Shown one piece after another: positions 8,988 to 16,977 of a DNA stretch of 64,000 nt (its first letter is position 1; every line of letters starts with the position of its first letter). The position numbers were made by a program, and so were the translations under genes. The stretch is from JAFDVL01 sp964631865 (GTDB taxonomy: Bacteria > Acidobacteriota > Blastocatellia > RBC074), in assembly GCA_964631865.1 (NCBI GenBank), contig CAZWAK010000005.1:1-64000 (forward strand), in the 5' to 3' direction. Under the pieces are notes generated by a model. It worked only from the letters and a program-made list of their open reading frames with translations. It had not been told where the DNA came from and ran no database searches.

Positions 8988-9021
8988 TCGCCGATGGCGG
9001 CGGAAGCCGTGACGATGTAAT
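8988..9021 (+). repeat. Diverged duplicate of the cstA 3' end
   Basis: This 34-nt segment matches 8451-8484 (end of cstA through its stop) at 30 of 34 positions. It would encode SPMAAEAVTM-stop, against SPMAEAAVTM-stop in cstA. The four differences lie in the Ala/Glu codons. It has no start of its own and is a relic marking the right border of the two-gene insert at 8485-8969. Confidence 0.8.
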
Positions 9022-9079
9022 TCAGGGTTGCGAGGAATCAATGGCAATTGGGGCGGTTCCTCCGTGTTATGATGACGCT

Positions 9080-9367
9080 ATGTATCGGAACATCCTGGAG
9101 CAGATGTAGGAATGTGTATGACAGCGACGAGTGGTAATTCCAACGCATGCTTTTGTGGCGATGACACAGGATTTATTCACGCCCGAAGACATTTATCACT
9201 GCATTTTGCAGGGCGAAATCGTGGAGCGGCAATGGGATCGCAAATACGGCGAATACAAATACGTGGTTGATGGCGAAGCCGAAGACGGCAGCGGGATGCC
9301 ATTGATTGCCACGCTCCATCAAGTTACCCGTGACACTTACATCATCACGGTTTACCGCGTGTATTGA
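9080..9367 (+). pseudogene. DUF4258 toxin-like gene with two nonsense codons
   Basis: The full frame reads MYRNILEQM-stop-ECV-stop-QRRVVIPTHAFVAM and continues as a DUF4258 protein (EDIYHCILQGEIVERQWDRKYGEYKYVVDG ... DTYIITVYRVY). MYRNIL... is the usual N-terminus of this family. The stops at 9107 (TAG) and 9119 (TGA) would each be explained by one C-to-T change in CAG and CGA. The remaining open part could restart at GTG 9131 or ATG 9161 (78 or 68 residues) and might still be made. A TATGAT (9068-9073) lies 6 nt before the original ATG, suggesting a leaderless mRNA. The YgiT-type partner follows by one base. Confidence 0.75.
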
Positions 9368-9368
9368 T

Positions 9369-9653
9369 ATGATTACCAAAACCAAAACTCGCAACGCTAA
9401 AACTCGTCTTGACCAAACGCCTCGGTCAATCTGTGTGCATTGCGGAGAAGAAGCCGCGCGCGCGGTGCAGTTGCCGCAAGCCTATCAGCAGGGGAAAGAC
9501 CTGATCCTGATCGAAAACGTGCCGATGAAGCTTTGTGAAAGCTGTGGGCAAAGCTATCTGGAAGGCGTGACGTTGGATGCGATCAGTAAAGTGCTGCAAG
9601 CGCCTGCACAGTATACGGAGTCGCAAATGGTGAAGGTTGCTCGCCTGCCTTAA
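9369..9653 (+). CDS. YgiT-type zinc-finger protein, antitoxin-like
   Basis: A 94-residue protein with two CxxC pairs (Cys22/25 and Cys56/59: ICVHCGEE and LCESCGQSYLEG), the zinc site of the MqsA/YgiT N-terminal domain. It lacks the C-terminal helix-turn-helix of full MqsA, as do many YgiT-type proteins paired with DUF4258 genes. Start at ATG 9369, one base after the upstream stop, implying translational coupling. It probably neutralises or regulates the upstream DUF4258 protein. Unlike its partner it is intact. Confidence 0.75.
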   Translation: MITKTKTRNAKTRLDQTPRSICVHCGEEAARAVQLPQAYQQGKDLILIENVPMKLCESCGQSYLEGVTLDAISKVLQAPAQYTESQMVKVARLP

Positions 9654-9783
9654 ATTCCCCATCGCAGACGCTCTCCAGTCTTTGCCCGGTGCAGCATAAT
9701 TCAGTGGAACTGCAAAGAGAACGATTGCGTAAGAAGTGACGCACGACGCCTGTTTTGTGTCACTCGAATCTCAAGGAGCCAAT

Positions 9784-10365
9784 ATGTTTTGTCCGAAATG
9801 TGGAAACGAAGCCAACGCCGAAGTGAAGTTTTGCCGCAAATGCGGCGCGAATTTGCAAGGCGTGCAGGAAGCGATGACGGGGCGCGGCAGCAAACCGATT
9901 GATTGGGACAAAACCTGGGTCAAGGAAATGCTGCTCAGTCAGGAAGAGCGCGAACGACGGCAAGGCAAAACGCCCGAAGTCAAACGCATGGAAGAAATCA
10001 AAGGCGGCGTGATTACGGCTTCGGTTGGCATTGGCGTGATGATTTTTTTGTACAACCTGCTCGGTGCGGTGGCGGCCAGCGAAGGCGGCAAAGATGCGCT
10101 GATTCTTGAAAATGTCTGGCTCTGCGGCCTGGTTCCGTTTTTCGTTGGGTTGGCGCTCATCTTCAATGGATTGGTGGTCAGCAAGCGCATCGTCAAATTG
10201 AAGCAGCAACAACTCGATGAACTGCGCGAAGCACAAGCGCGCACGTTGCCCACCGCGAACACCAATCAATTGCCCGAAGTCGAAACGCCGCACTCATCGC
10301 CGTACAGCGTCACCGAACGCACGACGTATCATTTGCAACAACCACCGAACCGCGAGGCACAGTAA
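9784..10365 (+). CDS. Zinc-ribbon membrane protein
   Basis: A 193-residue protein starting at an ATG with AAGGAG seven bases upstream. Cys3, 6, 17 and 20 (FCPKCGNEANAEVKFCRKCG) form a zinc ribbon. A charged stretch (~45-75) follows, then two hydrophobic segments (~78-100 and ~112-134) and a cytoplasmic-looking helical, polar tail with a TPHSSPYSV segment. Zinc-ribbon plus two-helix proteins are common bacterial membrane proteins of unknown role. It appears to be a single-gene unit. Confidence 0.75.
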   Translation: MFCPKCGNEANAEVKFCRKCGANLQGVQEAMTGRGSKPIDWDKTWVKEMLLSQEERERRQGKTPEVKRMEEIKGGVITASVGIGVMIFLYNLLGAVAASEGGKDALILENVWLCGLVPFFVGLALIFNGLVVSKRIVKLKQQQLDELREAQARTLPTANTNQLPEVETPHSSPYSVTERTTYHLQQPPNREAQ

Positions 10366-10395
10366 GGCTTTTCAGAATTTCTCCGCCATCGCTTC

Positions 10396-10423
10396 TTACA
10401 AAATCCGTACGGTTGAGTATAAT
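10396..10423 (+). promoter_or_regulatory. Promoter of gatB
   Basis: TTACAA (10396-10401), a 16-bp spacer and a perfect TATAAT (10418-10423) precede gatB. Transcription from it would place the large palindromic repeat at 10439-10540 inside the gatB 5' leader. Confidence 0.65.
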
Positions 10424-10438
10424 CTCCGCTTTCGCAGG

Positions 10439-10540
10439 GGTAGCGCAAACTGTCAGTTTGCGTTGCGCTGTGAACAAGCTACTTGATTTACACCAAATCG
10501 TCCGCTAACGAAGCCACGCAAACTGACAGTTTGCGCTACC
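10439..10540. repeat. Inverted repeat built of two palindromes in the gatB leader
   Basis: The arm at 10439-10462 is the exact reverse complement of 10517-10540 (24 of 24). Each arm also contains its own 19-nt palindrome, CGCAAACTG-N-CAGTTTGCG. The arms carry the outer GGTAGCGC / GCGCTACC edges seen in the other dispersed palindromes of this window. The right arm ends about 7 bp before the gatB Shine-Dalgarno sequence. Confidence 0.85.
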
Positions 10541-10561
10541 GTTGCCAAAGGAGTCTCGTTC

Positions 10562-12025
10562 GTGAAAGAAGGTTGGGAAGCTGTCATCGGTCTCGAAGTC
10601 CACGCGCAATTGTCCACCGCATCGAAAATCTTTTGCGCCTGCTCGACGCAAACCGGCGAAGAGCCGAATAGCAACACCTGTCCGGTGTGTTTGGGCTTGC
10701 CCGGCGCGTTGCCGGTGCTGAATCGCCACGCGCTCGAATGTGCGGGCAAAGCGGCGTTGGCATTAAACCTGAAGATCAACACCGAATCCATTTTTGCGCG
10801 CAAGAATTATTTCTATCCCGATTTGCCGAAAGGCTATCAAATCTCGCAGTACGACAAACCGTTCAGCGAACACGGCATCGTCGAAATCCTCAGCGCCGAA
10901 CGGGACGAAGGCGGACGCCCGATTGAATGGAAGCTCAAACGCTTTGGCATCACGCGCGCGCACATCGAAGAGGATGCGGGCAAATCGGTTCACGACATCG
11001 GCGACGCGAGCAAGTCGTATGTAAATCTGAATCGCGCGGGAACGCCGCTGCTCGAAATCGTCAGCGAACCGGATTTTCGCACGAGTTGGGAAGCCTACGA
11101 TTACGTCGCGTTTGTGCGCCGCACGTTGCAGGACATCGGCGTATGCGACGGCAATATGGAAGAAGGCAATTTGCGCTGCGATGCGAACGTCTCCGTGCGG
11201 CGACCGGGCGAGCCGTTCGGCACGCGCACCGAAACCAAAAACATCAACTCGCTGCGCTTCATCCAAAAAGCGATTGATTACGAAATCGCGCGGCAGATTC
11301 ACGTGCTGGAATCCGGCGGCAAAATCGTGCAGGAAACGCGGCTCTGGAACGAAAAGGAAAACCGCACCTATTCAATGCGCTCGAAGGAAGACGCGCACGA
11401 TTATCGTTATTTCCCGGAGCCGGATTTGCCACCGCTTGAAGTCAGCGAAGCGTGGATTGAAGCACAGCGAAATTCATTGCCCGAATTGCCGGAAACGCGG
11501 CGGCAGCGGTTTGTGAAGGAGTACGAACTCTCGCCCGAAGACGCCTTAACGTTGACGGCGTCGCGCGCGCTCGCGGATTACTACGAAACGGTAGTGAAGA
11601 CTTCGGGCAATCACAAAGCGGCGGCGAATTGGGTGTTGTCCGAACTGCTGCGCGAATTGAAAAATGCGGATGTGGACATCACGGCGAGCAAGGCGACGGC
11701 TGAAAATTTAGGCGCGATGATTCGCCTGATTGAGAACAACACGATTTCGGGCAAGATTGCCAAAGACGTGTTCGCTGAAATGTGGACGAACGGCGGTGCT
11801 CCTGACGCGATTATCAAAGCCAAAGGCTGGGTGCAGATCACTGACACTTCGGCGATTGAGACAATCGTGGACGAAGTCATCGCCAACAATCCGAAAGAAG
11901 TCGAATCGTACAAAGCCGGCAAAGTGCAATTGATGGGCTTCTTTGTCGGGCAAGTAATGAAAGCCAGTCGCGGCCAGGCGAATCCGCAGGCCGTGAATGA
12001 AATTGTGAAAGTGAAATTGGGATAG
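10562..12025 (+). CDS. gatB: Asp-tRNA(Asn)/Glu-tRNA(Gln) amidotransferase subunit B
   Basis: Subunit of GatCAB, which converts misacylated Glu-tRNA(Gln) and Asp-tRNA(Asn) to the correct amide forms in the cytoplasm. The 487-residue product shows the GatB hallmarks EVHAQLSTASKIFC, the zinc-binding CACSTQTGEEPNSNTCPVCLGLPGALPVLN, YFYPDLPKGYQISQY and RAGTPLLEIVSEPD, then the C-terminal tail domain. It starts at GTG with AAGGAG nine bases upstream. gatA and gatC are not nearby. An imperfect inverted repeat with a U-run follows the stop. Confidence 0.96.
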   Translation: MKEGWEAVIGLEVHAQLSTASKIFCACSTQTGEEPNSNTCPVCLGLPGALPVLNRHALECAGKAALALNLKINTESIFARKNYFYPDLPKGYQISQYDKPFSEHGIVEILSAERDEGGRPIEWKLKRFGITRAHIEEDAGKSVHDIGDASKSYVNLNRAGTPLLEIVSEPDFRTSWEAYDYVAFVRRTLQDIGVCDGNMEEGNLRCDANVSVRRPGEPFGTRTETKNINSLRFIQKAIDYEIARQIHVLESGGKIVQETRLWNEKENRTYSMRSKEDAHDYRYFPEPDLPPLEVSEAWIEAQRNSLPELPETRRQRFVKEYELSPEDALTLTASRALADYYETVVKTSGNHKAAANWVLSELLRELKNADVDITASKATAENLGAMIRLIENNTISGKIAKDVFAEMWTNGGAPDAIIKAKGWVQITDTSAIETIVDEVIANNPKEVESYKAGKVQLMGFFVGQVMKASRGQANPQAVNEIVKVKLG

Positions 12026-12115
12026 AACACGGATGATACAGATGCGACGGGTTCAAACAGGGCAAGACTAATCGGTGAAAATCTGTTTCATCTGTACGAT
12101 CCGCGTTCTATTTTT
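12022..12115 (+). terminator. Large imperfect hairpin at the end of gatB
   Basis: Arms 12022-12044 and 12089-12111 pair at 20 of 23 positions around a 44-nt loop and are followed by TTTTT. The left arm overlaps the gatB stop codon. The ATAGAAC / GTTCTAT ends and internal ACGGAT/CAGAT units resemble the intergenic inverted repeats common in such genomes. It probably ends gatB transcription. Confidence 0.65.
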
Positions 12116-12129
12116 AGACGCTAAAACTT

Positions 12130-12780
12130 ATGACATTCCTGAAACATTCCACTCTCTCCTTCGTAATTTTTGTTTCTCTCTTTACCTTTGGCTGTGAAGC
12201 CGACAACACTGCGAGTTCCGGTTCGAGCAGCAGCGCGCCGAGCGTGAAAAAAGCGCCGCCGATTCCTGCCTTGCAACCGGGCGAAGAAATCGTCGTGATT
12301 GAAACCGAAAGCTTTGGCAAAGTGAAAATTCAACTCTTTCCTGATGTCGCGCCGAGGCATGTCGAGAACTTCAAGAAACTCATCAACGAGGGCTTCTACA
12401 ACGGCTTGGCGTTTCACCGCGCGGTGCCGAATTTGATTGTGCAAGGTGGCGATCCGACGACCAAAGGCAATGAGCGGGAGAAATGGGGCATGGGCGATGA
12501 GAATCTGCCGAAGGTGAATGCGGAGTTCAGTGATCGCCCGTTCATCAAAGGCACCTTGGGCGCGGCGCGGGCGTCTGATCCGAACAGTGCCAGCAGCCAG
12601 TTCTTTCTCTGCGTTGGGCCGTTTCCGCAATGGGATGGGCAATACACGAACTTCGGGCAGATCATTGAAGGTCTCAGCAATGTGCAAGTCATGACGATGG
12701 CTCCGACCGAAGCGGACGAGAAGATCAAAGACAAAATCGTGATGAAGAAGGTGTATCTGGAGAAGTATGTGGGGAAGTAG
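12130..12780 (+). CDS. Peptidyl-prolyl cis-trans isomerase, cyclophilin type, lipoprotein
   Basis: A 216-residue exported prolyl isomerase acting on envelope proteins. The lipoprotein signal ends FTFGC. After a short Ser-rich tether comes the cyclophilin fold (~55-216): VENFKKLINEGFYNGLAFHRAVPNLIVQGGDP, then FSDRPFIKGTLGAARASDPNSASSQFFLCVG. The catalytic FHR and the QFF segment are present. It has ~70% obvious similarity to the next gene, so the two are a tandem duplication. No clear ribosome site precedes the ATG. Confidence 0.9.
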   Translation: MTFLKHSTLSFVIFVSLFTFGCEADNTASSGSSSSAPSVKKAPPIPALQPGEEIVVIETESFGKVKIQLFPDVAPRHVENFKKLINEGFYNGLAFHRAVPNLIVQGGDPTTKGNEREKWGMGDENLPKVNAEFSDRPFIKGTLGAARASDPNSASSQFFLCVGPFPQWDGQYTNFGQIIEGLSNVQVMTMAPTEADEKIKDKIVMKKVYLEKYVGK

Positions 12781-12850
12781 ACGGTAGACGGTAGACAGTA
12801 GACGGTAGGCGGTAGAAAACCGAAGGATGCCGACTACCGTCTACTGGCTA
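12780..12850. repeat. Head-to-head ~7-bp repeat array between the cyclophilin genes
   Basis: Tandem GGTAGAC-type units on the left face their reverse complements on the right. For example, AGTAGACGGTAG at 12797-12808 pairs with CTACCGTCTACT at 12834-12845. A near-identical array, including the same loop segment around GAAAACCGAAGGATGCCG, follows the second cyclophilin gene. The element would form a hairpin in either transcript. Confidence 0.85.
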
Positions 12851-12866
12851 CTTGATTTCAAGACCT

Positions 12867-13544
12867 ATGACGTTCCTAAAACACACATCGCTTTCTCTCG
12901 CCATTTTAAGTTGCTTCGTCGCGGCGGGCTGTAAATCCAGTGGCTCCGTCGTCCTGGATTCCCCTTCGCCCACGCCGAGTATTTATGCGCGCGTGAGCAA
13001 ACCGGAAGTGAAGACTGCGCCGCCGCTTCCCGTATTGCAATCGGGCGAAGAAGTGGCTGTCATCGAAACGGCACAAGGCAAAATCAAGCTGCAACTCTTT
13101 GCCGACATCGCGCCGAAGCACGTCGAAAATTTCAAGAAGCTCATCAACGAAGGCTTTTACAACGGCCTCGCGTTTCACCGTGCGACGCCGAATTTGATGG
13201 TGCAAGGCGGCGATCCCAACTCGAAATCCAATGACCGGTCGAAATGGGGCGAGGGCGATGAAAAGTTGACGAAGGTCAATGCCGAGTTCAGTGATCGCCC
13301 GTTTGTCAAAGGCACGCTCGGAGCCGCGCGCGGTGCCTTTGATCCGAACAGCGCCAGCTCGCAATTTTTCATCTGCGTCAGCGCCTATCCCAGTTGGACG
13401 GGACAATACACCAACTTCGGACAGGTGATCGCGGGACAAGACATCGTGCAGGCGATGTCGAAAGCTCCGACCGACAATCAGGAGCGATTGAAAAACAAAG
13501 TGGTGATGAAACGGGTGTATTTAGAAAAGTATGCAGGGAAGTAG
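12867..13544 (+). CDS. Peptidyl-prolyl cis-trans isomerase, cyclophilin type, paralogue
   Basis: The second of two tandem cyclophilins, 225 residues from the ATG that gives MTFLKHTSLSLAIL, aligned with the start of its neighbour. The lipobox is VAAGC. It keeps the catalytic core AFHRATPNLMVQGGDP and the SASSQFFICVS segment. It differs from the first copy mainly in the tether and in scattered loop residues. Both copies look functional. The flanking repeat arrays and shared architecture suggest that duplication copied gene and repeat together. Confidence 0.9.
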   Translation: MTFLKHTSLSLAILSCFVAAGCKSSGSVVLDSPSPTPSIYARVSKPEVKTAPPLPVLQSGEEVAVIETAQGKIKLQLFADIAPKHVENFKKLINEGFYNGLAFHRATPNLMVQGGDPNSKSNDRSKWGEGDEKLTKVNAEFSDRPFVKGTLGAARGAFDPNSASSQFFICVSAYPSWTGQYTNFGQVIAGQDIVQAMSKAPTDNQERLKNKVVMKRVYLEKYAGK

Positions 13545-13617
13545 ACGGTAGACAGTAGACCGTAGTCGGTAGAAAACCGAAGGATGCCGACTACCGACTA
13601 CCGACTACCGACTACTC
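13542..13617. repeat. Second head-to-head ~7-bp repeat array
   Basis: GGTAGAC/AGTAGAC units followed by CGACTAC units in opposite orientation around the same GAAAACCGAAGGATGCCG loop as at 12780-12850. It lies between the second cyclophilin stop and the permease ATG. The right side holds four successive ACTACCG-type units. Confidence 0.85.
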
Positions 13618-13623
13618 GTCAAT

Positions 13624-14853
13624 ATGTATTTTATTGAAGCTCTAAAACTCGCCGCCGCTGCCATTCTCGGTCACAAACTCCGTTCGTTCCTCACGTTGCT
13701 CGGCGTCATCTTCGGTGTCGCAACCGTCATCATCGTCGTGTCGTTGATCGAGGGATTCAACAGCTATGTGGACGAAAAGATTGCGGACATCGGCACGAAT
13801 GCGTTCAGCGTGCAGAAATATTCGATTGACGATTATTCGAGCGTCGAGCGATTGGAACACGCACGCAAATACAACAAAGACATTCGCCTCGAAGATTTTG
13901 AGGCGGTGCAATCGTTGCGCGGAAATTACGTCAACGATGTTGGTGCGACGTCGGGCACGATGGGCGAGGTCAAATACGAAAACGTCAAAGTCTTCGAGAC
14001 CAGCATTCAAGGCGTCAGCGCGAATATCCCCGACATCAATCGCACCGAAATTGCCGAAGGCCGTTCGTTCACGCCTGCCGAAGAAGAGCATCGGCAAATG
14101 GTGTGTTTTATTGGCGCGGATGTGGCGGAAAAATTCTTCCCGAAAAAAAGCGGCGTGGGCGAATTCATCCGCGTGGACGGGCGACAATTCAAGGTCATCG
14201 GCGTGGCCAAAGAACTCGGCTCGGTCTTCGGGCAATCGCGCGACAAGTTTGTGATTATGCCGCTGATGACGTTTTTGGGGATTTACGGCGAGCGGCGTTC
14301 GATTCAACTCAAAGTCACATCCGTGAGTGCGGAAGCCTACGAAAACGCGGTGGACGAAGTGCGCGCGACGATGCGGACGCGGCGCAAATTGCCACCGAGC
14401 GAGCCGGACAACTTCGGCATCGTGACGCCGAGCGCAATCAACAACCTGCGCGAAAAAATCTTCGGCACGATTCAGGTCGTCGCGGTCGGCGTGACTTCGA
14501 TTGCGCTGGTCGTGGGCGGCATCGTGATTATGAACATTATGCTGGTCAGCGTAACGGAGCGCACGAAAGAGATCGGCATTCGCAAAAGCCTCGGCGCGCG
14601 GCGGTCGGACATTCTGAAACAGTTTCTCGTCGAATCTACGGCGCTCGCCTTTATCGGCGGTTCGCTCGGTGTGTTGATTGCGTGGGGCATTGCGAAGCTC
14701 GTCGAAGCGTTGACGCCGATTCCGACGTCGTTGCCGCTGCTGGCGGTGGGCGTGGCGTTGTTTGTGTCGGGCAGCGTCGGGTTGATCTCCGGCATTTATC
14801 CGGCGTGGCGCGCGGCGCGGCTGGACCCGATTGCGGCGATGCGGGCGGATTAG
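13624..14853 (+). CDS. ABC transporter permease, MacB/FtsX type
   Basis: A 409-residue inner-membrane permease with the MacB layout. There is one N-terminal helix (LRSFLTLLGVIFGVATVIIVVSL, ~20-42), a periplasmic MacB core domain (~45-275) and three C-terminal helices. The FtsX signature VTERTKEIGIRKSLGARRSDILKQFLVEST connects to the ATPase. It ends PIAAMRAD, matching related permeases. No ATP-binding gene is adjacent, so it must share one encoded elsewhere. Such orphan permeases are common in Acidobacteria. Confidence 0.88.
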   Translation: MYFIEALKLAAAAILGHKLRSFLTLLGVIFGVATVIIVVSLIEGFNSYVDEKIADIGTNAFSVQKYSIDDYSSVERLEHARKYNKDIRLEDFEAVQSLRGNYVNDVGATSGTMGEVKYENVKVFETSIQGVSANIPDINRTEIAEGRSFTPAEEEHRQMVCFIGADVAEKFFPKKSGVGEFIRVDGRQFKVIGVAKELGSVFGQSRDKFVIMPLMTFLGIYGERRSIQLKVTSVSAEAYENAVDEVRATMRTRRKLPPSEPDNFGIVTPSAINNLREKIFGTIQVVAVGVTSIALVVGGIVIMNIMLVSVTERTKEIGIRKSLGARRSDILKQFLVESTALAFIGGSLGVLIAWGIAKLVEALTPIPTSLPLLAVGVALFVSGSVGLISGIYPAWRAARLDPIAAMRAD

Positions 14854-14887
14854 GTTGGTGCGCCAGCATCTTGCTGGCGCACCAACC
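14853..14887. terminator. Perfect 16-bp hairpin between convergent genes
   Basis: Arms 14853-14868 and 14872-14887 are perfectly complementary around a TCT loop and lie between two converging genes. The inner sequence GCGCCAGCA/TGCTGGCGC recurs in part near 17690. The downstream plus-strand sequence is TTTCTTT. It probably acts as a two-way terminator. Confidence 0.75.
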
Positions 14888-14892
14888 TTTCT

Positions 14893-16644
14893 TTACATTA
14901 CTCGAATGACGACCGTATTGCTGAAGGCTCCGCCGCTGCCCGTGAGGTATAGACTGATCTCACCGCGTCCCAGCAAGCTGCGTGGCAGGCGAAGGTTGAT
15001 CTGATCCACACCCACAAAATCATTTTGCTTGCCTGCATATTCGGCGACTACAGGGATGTAGTTCGTCGCGCTTACCTGGAAATAGCCGACGACGGGGGCT
15101 TGTGCCGCGTCGTTGCCGCGAATGCCCGTCCCGAACAAAATCAAATACACTGCGTCGCTTTCCGGGCCGAGATCAATCGGCAGCGGATTCCACTTTCTCG
15201 TCGCCGCATCGAATTGCGCGAGGGGTTCGATGCTTTGCGTACCATTCGCGCGCACGCGCTGGATGTAAGCGGCGGGCACGCCCGTGCCGCTGGAATCCGC
15301 CGTGAACAAGCTGAAAGCGGCGGAAACGATGTTCGCCGTCGCGTAAGACAGCGTGCCGTCGCTGCTTTTCGTCGTGATGTACGCCCAGCCGGTCGCGGTT
15401 CCTTCCGGCACTTGATAGTTGACCTGTGTGTTGCTCACGAAAAACAGCGGCGCGGCGCGTTCCATGCCTTTGCTGTCTTTGACGGTCACAGTGGTTCCGC
15501 CCAGCGTGGTGGGCAATGGTTTACTGACGGCGGCGGCTTGCACAGTGGCTAAGCCTGTGCCGAAGAGGCTGGCGATGGCTTCCGGCGCGTGGGCATTGAT
15601 GGCGCGATAATCAGCGGCGGACACGCTGGCGCTTGTGACGACTCTGGTCGTGCTGAGAAAAACACCGCCATTCGCCGTCCCCGCCGCAAACAAATTCGTG
15701 CCGCTCGCGGCCAAAGCATTCGCGCCCGGCAACCCGAAGCTGGATGCGCGCCAGGTTGCGCCATTGTCGGTTGAAACGACTACGCCATAGAGCGCGCCAT
15801 CCGGCGTGATGCCGGAGGCATAGATTGCGCTGACATCAGGGACGAGAAGAAGATTCAGCACGCGCAACGGCAATTGCGGCAGCAACTGCCAGGTCGTCCC
15901 GGTGTCGGTGGAGCGGTACAAGCCATCGAACGTAGCCGCGAAGATGGTCGTGCCGCTCACGATCATCGCGTAAATCTGGGCCGGCGGATTCACGCTGACG
16001 CTGCCGTTCGCCACGCCCGTCGGATTCCATTTCGCGCCTTTGTCGGACGAGCGATAAATATGACGCGAATCGTTGACGACCAATTGTCCACCGGCCAACA
16101 CGTCGTTGCCGTTGATCAGCAAAGAAAACACTTGGGCATTTTCCGAAAGCCCGGTGTTGACGGCTGTCCACGTCGTGCCGCTGAGGCGAAAGACGCCGCC
16201 GCCGTTGGTTCCGGCATAGACATCGCTGGCGTTGGCCGCAAGCGACAGCACGGAGAGGCGCGTCAAGCCTGTGTTCGTGGCTGTCCAGGTCGCGCCGTTG
16301 TCCGAAGAGCGAAAGACGCCGCCGCCATTGGTTCCGGCATAAAGCGTTGTGCCGCTCACGGCTAAGGCGCGAACGTCGGTGGTCGTCAGGCCGGAATTGA
16401 TCTGCGTCCAGGTCGTGCCGTTGTCGGTTGTGCTCCACATCCCGGAGTTCGTCCCGGCAAACAAGGTGGTGCCGACGACGACGAGCGCGCGGACTTTATG
16501 TTCCGCCGCCAGCTTCGTGGGTGACCACTCGCCGGGCAGTGGTGTTTGTTGAGCGTAAGCGTTGCTGTTGAGAATGAAGGCCAGTACAAGCGTGAGAAGA
16601 AAGACTGCCGTCGGTGCAGGCTTGGGGCAAAATACGTTGTCCAA
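14893..16644 (-). CDS. Secreted BNR-like repeat protein with TIGR03437 C-terminal domain
   Basis: A 583-residue exported protein. After a signal peptide come at least five ~45-residue repeats of the type LYAGTNGGGVFRSSDNGATWTATN, which build a beta-propeller like those of sialidases and Ycf48-type proteins. From ~335 to the end lies the TIGR03437 domain characteristic of Acidobacteria (VSAADYRAINAHAPEAIASLFGTGL ... VDQINLRLPRSLLGRGEISLYL). It starts at TTG with a strong AGGAGG ten bases upstream. It probably binds ligands at the cell surface; its substrate is unknown. Confidence 0.85.
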   Translation of the reverse strand: MDNVFCPKPAPTAVFLLTLVLAFILNSNAYAQQTPLPGEWSPTKLAAEHKVRALVVVGTTLFAGTNSGMWSTTDNGTTWTQINSGLTTTDVRALAVSGTTLYAGTNGGGVFRSSDNGATWTATNTGLTRLSVLSLAANASDVYAGTNGGGVFRLSGTTWTAVNTGLSENAQVFSLLINGNDVLAGGQLVVNDSRHIYRSSDKGAKWNPTGVANGSVSVNPPAQIYAMIVSGTTIFAATFDGLYRSTDTGTTWQLLPQLPLRVLNLLLVPDVSAIYASGITPDGALYGVVVSTDNGATWRASSFGLPGANALAASGTNLFAAGTANGGVFLSTTRVVTSASVSAADYRAINAHAPEAIASLFGTGLATVQAAAVSKPLPTTLGGTTVTVKDSKGMERAAPLFFVSNTQVNYQVPEGTATGWAYITTKSSDGTLSYATANIVSAAFSLFTADSSGTGVPAAYIQRVRANGTQSIEPLAQFDAATRKWNPLPIDLGPESDAVYLILFGTGIRGNDAAQAPVVGYFQVSATNYIPVVAEYAGKQNDFVGVDQINLRLPRSLLGRGEISLYLTGSGGAFSNTVVIRVM

Positions 16645-16663
16645 AATAAAGTCTCCTCCTAAT

Positions 16664-16798
16664 TCAGTTGGTAAATGCGAAACATAAGCCCACCAAGACT
16701 AGCATCAGTGACCACACGAGGACAATAAAGGTGAGCGGCTCTTGCCAAACACGCTGCCATCTGGTTGTTGCGGGGCTGAAATTAGGATTGGAGTTCAT
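16664..16798 (-). CDS. Small single-pass membrane protein, 44 residues
   Basis: The ATG is preceded by GAGGAGA at ideal distance. The product begins MNSNPNFSPATTRWQRVWQ and ends in one transmembrane helix (FIVLVWSLMLVLVGLCFAF). The stop is 19 bp upstream of the TTG start of the BNR-repeat gene, so both are likely in one transcript. A 27-nt palindrome lies 7 nt beyond the Shine-Dalgarno sequence, as in front of aroF and sod. No family is recognised. It could be a small regulatory or anchoring peptide. Confidence 0.65.
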   Translation of the reverse strand: MNSNPNFSPATTRWQRVWQEPLTFIVLVWSLMLVLVGLCFAFTN

Positions 16799-16819
16799 GG
16801 GTATTTCTCCTCAAAAAAT

Positions 16820-16846
16820 GTAAGGCGATTTGCCAAATCGCTGTAC
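16820..16846. repeat. 27-nt palindrome upstream of a GAGGAGA ribosome site
   Basis: The core GCGATTTG-C-CAAATCGC (16825-16841) with GTA/TAC outer ends belongs to the same family as the elements at 29590, 29629 and 31401. On the minus strand it is followed by seven A/T bases and GAGGAGA (16806-16812), the ribosome site of the 44-residue protein. Confidence 0.8.
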
Positions 16847-16856
16847 GAAAGCAAGA

Positions 16857-16953
16857 AGTGACAGACCGCTTCGTTGACGTATGCCTCCCCAGGCCAGCCT
16901 TGTTAGCGGTCTGTCACTCGCTCCCCTTGTTTCCCTGCAAAGTTCAAGGGGAG
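16857..16953. repeat. Two successive hairpins downstream of the 16978 gene
   Basis: The first is AGTGACAGACCGCT (16857-16870) with its perfect complement at 16905-16918 (14 bp, 34-nt loop). The second is CTCCCCTTG (16921-16929) with CAAGGGGAG (16945-16953). They follow the minus-strand gene ending at 16978 but lack a clear U-run, so whether they terminate transcription is uncertain. Confidence 0.6.
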
Positions 16954-16977
16954 ATTTTGCGTGACTAAGAAGTTGGG

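Noticed and set aside
12780..13617. CRISPR array suggested by regular short repeats
   Set aside because: Units are ~7 bp without spacers and are arranged as inverted arrays; no cas genes.
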